5,885 bases of DNA, from positions 1-5,885 of the forward strand of contig DATAID010000067.1 in assembly GCA_036262835.1 (NCBI GenBank). Direction: 5' to 3'. Below, in pieces: positions 4,811 to 5,885 of this stretch. The position numbers and the translations under genes were made by a program. Origin of the DNA: RBG-16-66-20 sp036262835 (lineage in GTDB: Bacteria > Pseudomonadota > Gammaproteobacteria > Burkholderiales > SG8-39). Numbering within the stretch: position 1 is the first letter of the stretch; every line of letters starts with the position of its first letter. The notes beneath the pieces are model-generated. The model was given only the letters and a program-made list of their open reading frames with translations. It did not search any database and was not told the origin of the DNA.

Positions 4811-5885
4811 TTACTTCTCGTCCTCGACCAGGTGATAGCAGGGCGCCTTCTCCATGGTGTATTCGCCCGTCTTCGGGTCGCGGCGCGAGACGGTCAGCAC
4901 GTGCCAGTTGGCGTCGTCGACCTTCATGGCGTCGCCCCGGTAGTAGTAGCCGGGCCAGCGCGTCTCCTTGCGAAAGAGCGTGTGGTGCGTGACGCACTCG
5001 GCGGCGCGATGGCGGTGCTTCAGCTCCCAGGCGCGCAGCAGCTCGTGGATGTCCTTGGCGGCGAGCTTCTCGAGGTCTTCCTCCATGATTCTCAGCTTCT
5101 TCAGGCCGATGTTGAGGAGCTTCTCGTTGGTCATGTAGCTGACCGTCACGCCGCCGCAGTACTCGTCCATCAGCTTCTGCAGGCGATCGAGGCCCTGCTT
5201 GGGATTGATGTAGTGCGGGTTGACATCGCCCGCCACGATCGCGTTCCGGTAGACGCGGTAATGCTCGAGCGGCTTGTAGATCTCTTCCTTGCGGCCGTTG
5301 ATCTGCTCGTCGGACACGCGGATGCCTTCGGCTTTGCCGTCGTCGATGTACTTGCAGGCGGCTTTCGCCGCAAGTCGGCCCTCGGTGAACGAGCCCGAGG
5401 AGAACGCGTGAGGCGTGCCGCCGACCGCGTCGCCGGCGCCGAAAAGGCCCTCGATCGTGGTCATGCGGTTGTAGCCCCAGAAATATTCGGGCGGGGAGAC
5501 GTCCTCGGGCCCCGAGCACCAGGCGCCCGAGCAGGTGGCGTGCGAGCCCATCACGTAGGGCTCCGAGGTGGTGAGCTCCGGGTTCTCGTTTTTCGGATCG
5601 ACATCGGTCGCCGCCCACAGCACGGCCTGGCCGACGGTCATGCCGAGGAAGTTCTCCCAGCCCACTTCCTCCAGGTGCGGATCCTGGAAGGCGCGCATGG
5701 TCACCATGTGAATCGGGCCGCGGCCCGCGTTCACCTCGCTGATGATGCAGTGGTTGCGCAGGCAGGTCGGGATCGGCCGGTGCGTCAGGTGCGAGGCTTC
5801 CGGATCGAGGTATTCCTTGCCGACCATCTTCTGCAGCTCGGGGAACCACTTCGACTCGTACTCTTCGCCGAGGCAGTTCTGCGTG
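4811..5885 (-). CDS. aprA: Adenylylsulfate (APS) reductase alpha subunit, C-terminal part
   Basis: FAD-containing catalytic subunit of cytoplasmic AprBA, which interconverts APS with sulfite and AMP. In sulfur oxidisers it makes APS for Sat. The window holds the last 357 residues; the full protein is normally a little over 600 aa, so the N-terminal FAD-binding part and presumably aprB lie beyond the right edge. AprA-type segments are TQNCLGEEYESKWFPELQ at the truncated end, HRPIPTCLRNHC (36-47), YVMGSHATCSGAW (110-122) and GLFGAGDAVGGTPHAFSSGS (146-165); the last closes the FAD site as in the fumarate reductase family. The C-terminal domain contains RKETRWPGYYYRGD and ends in YHLVEDEK, as is typical of AprA. 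I see no frameshift or internal stop. It heads the minus-strand gene series seen here. Dissimilatory sulfate reducers also carry AprA, so oxidation is inferred from the general context. Confidence 0.95.
   Translation of the reverse strand, partial: TQNCLGEEYESKWFPELQKMVGKEYLDPEASHLTHRPIPTCLRNHCIISEVNAGRGPIHMVTMRAFQDPHLEEVGWENFLGMTVGQAVLWAATDVDPKNENPELTTSEPYVMGSHATCSGAWCSGPEDVSPPEYFWGYNRMTTIEGLFGAGDAVGGTPHAFSSGSFTEGRLAAKAACKYIDDGKAEGIRVSDEQINGRKEEIYKPLEHYRVYRNAIVAGDVNPHYINPKQGLDRLQKLMDEYCGGVTVSYMTNEKLLNIGLKKLRIMEEDLEKLAAKDIHELLRAWELKHRHRAAECVTHHTLFRKETRWPGYYYRGDAMKVDDANWHVLTVSRRDPKTGEYTMEKAPCYHLVEDEK

Noticed and set aside
4782..5849. 355-aa minus-strand frame overlapping aprA
   Set aside because: It is Arg/Pro-rich with no domain, and the adjacent frame encodes unmistakable AprA.
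1..5885. CRISPR arrays, tRNA or rRNA genes, insertion sequences, attachment sites
   Set aside because: I found no regularly spaced repeats, tRNA-like cloverleaf, rRNA segment, transposase or terminal inverted repeats; genes fill nearly the whole window.

Overview
The window is GC-rich, densely packed bacterial DNA carrying part of the APS-dependent dissimilatory sulfur pathway: a dissimilatory-type ATP sulfurylase (sat) and the C-terminal part of adenylylsulfate reductase alpha subunit (aprA). The GC-rich codon use, the frequent GTG starts and the style of the LysR, SlyD-like and FNT proteins suggest a proteobacterial sulfur oxidiser, possibly betaproteobacterial. In such organisms AprBA oxidises sulfite to APS and Sat converts APS plus pyrophosphate to ATP and sulfate. 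The direction of the pathway and the taxonomy are inferences; no rRNA or other lineage marker is present.

Layout. Positions 4-819 (minus) encode a formate/nitrite-transporter (FNT) family membrane protein. A 147-bp intergenic region (820-966) separates it from the divergent sat gene (967-2154, plus). This region holds a 10-bp perfect inverted repeat that reaches into the FNT start, two CGGATCAG direct repeats exactly 21 bp apart, a weak sigma70-like promoter and a clear ribosome-binding site for a GTG start of sat. Sat converges, with only 9 bp between stop codons, on a minus-strand run that occupies the rest of the window.

Read in its own direction (high to low coordinates), the minus-strand run is aprA (partial, entering from the right edge), a 124-aa protein of unknown function, a SlyD-like FKBP protein, a 56-aa proline/lysine-rich small protein, a cupin thiol dioxygenase of the cysteine/3-mercaptopropionate dioxygenase family, and a LysR-type regulator resembling CysL. 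Successive spacings are 1 nt, a 17-nt overlap, 14 nt, 4 nt and 44 nt, so these genes look like one operon. A hairpin followed by a T-rich stretch, at the lysR stop codon, looks like its terminator.

Interpretation. The two core enzymes are well supported. The most interesting part is the block behind aprA: a possible folding helper, two unrecognised small proteins, a thiol-oxidising enzyme and a regulator, all apparently co-transcribed with APS reductase. They may assist maturation of AprBA, handle a thiol carrier or sulfite supply, and regulate sat and the FNT gene across the divergent promoter region. These roles are inferred from context and similarity, not shown by the sequence alone.
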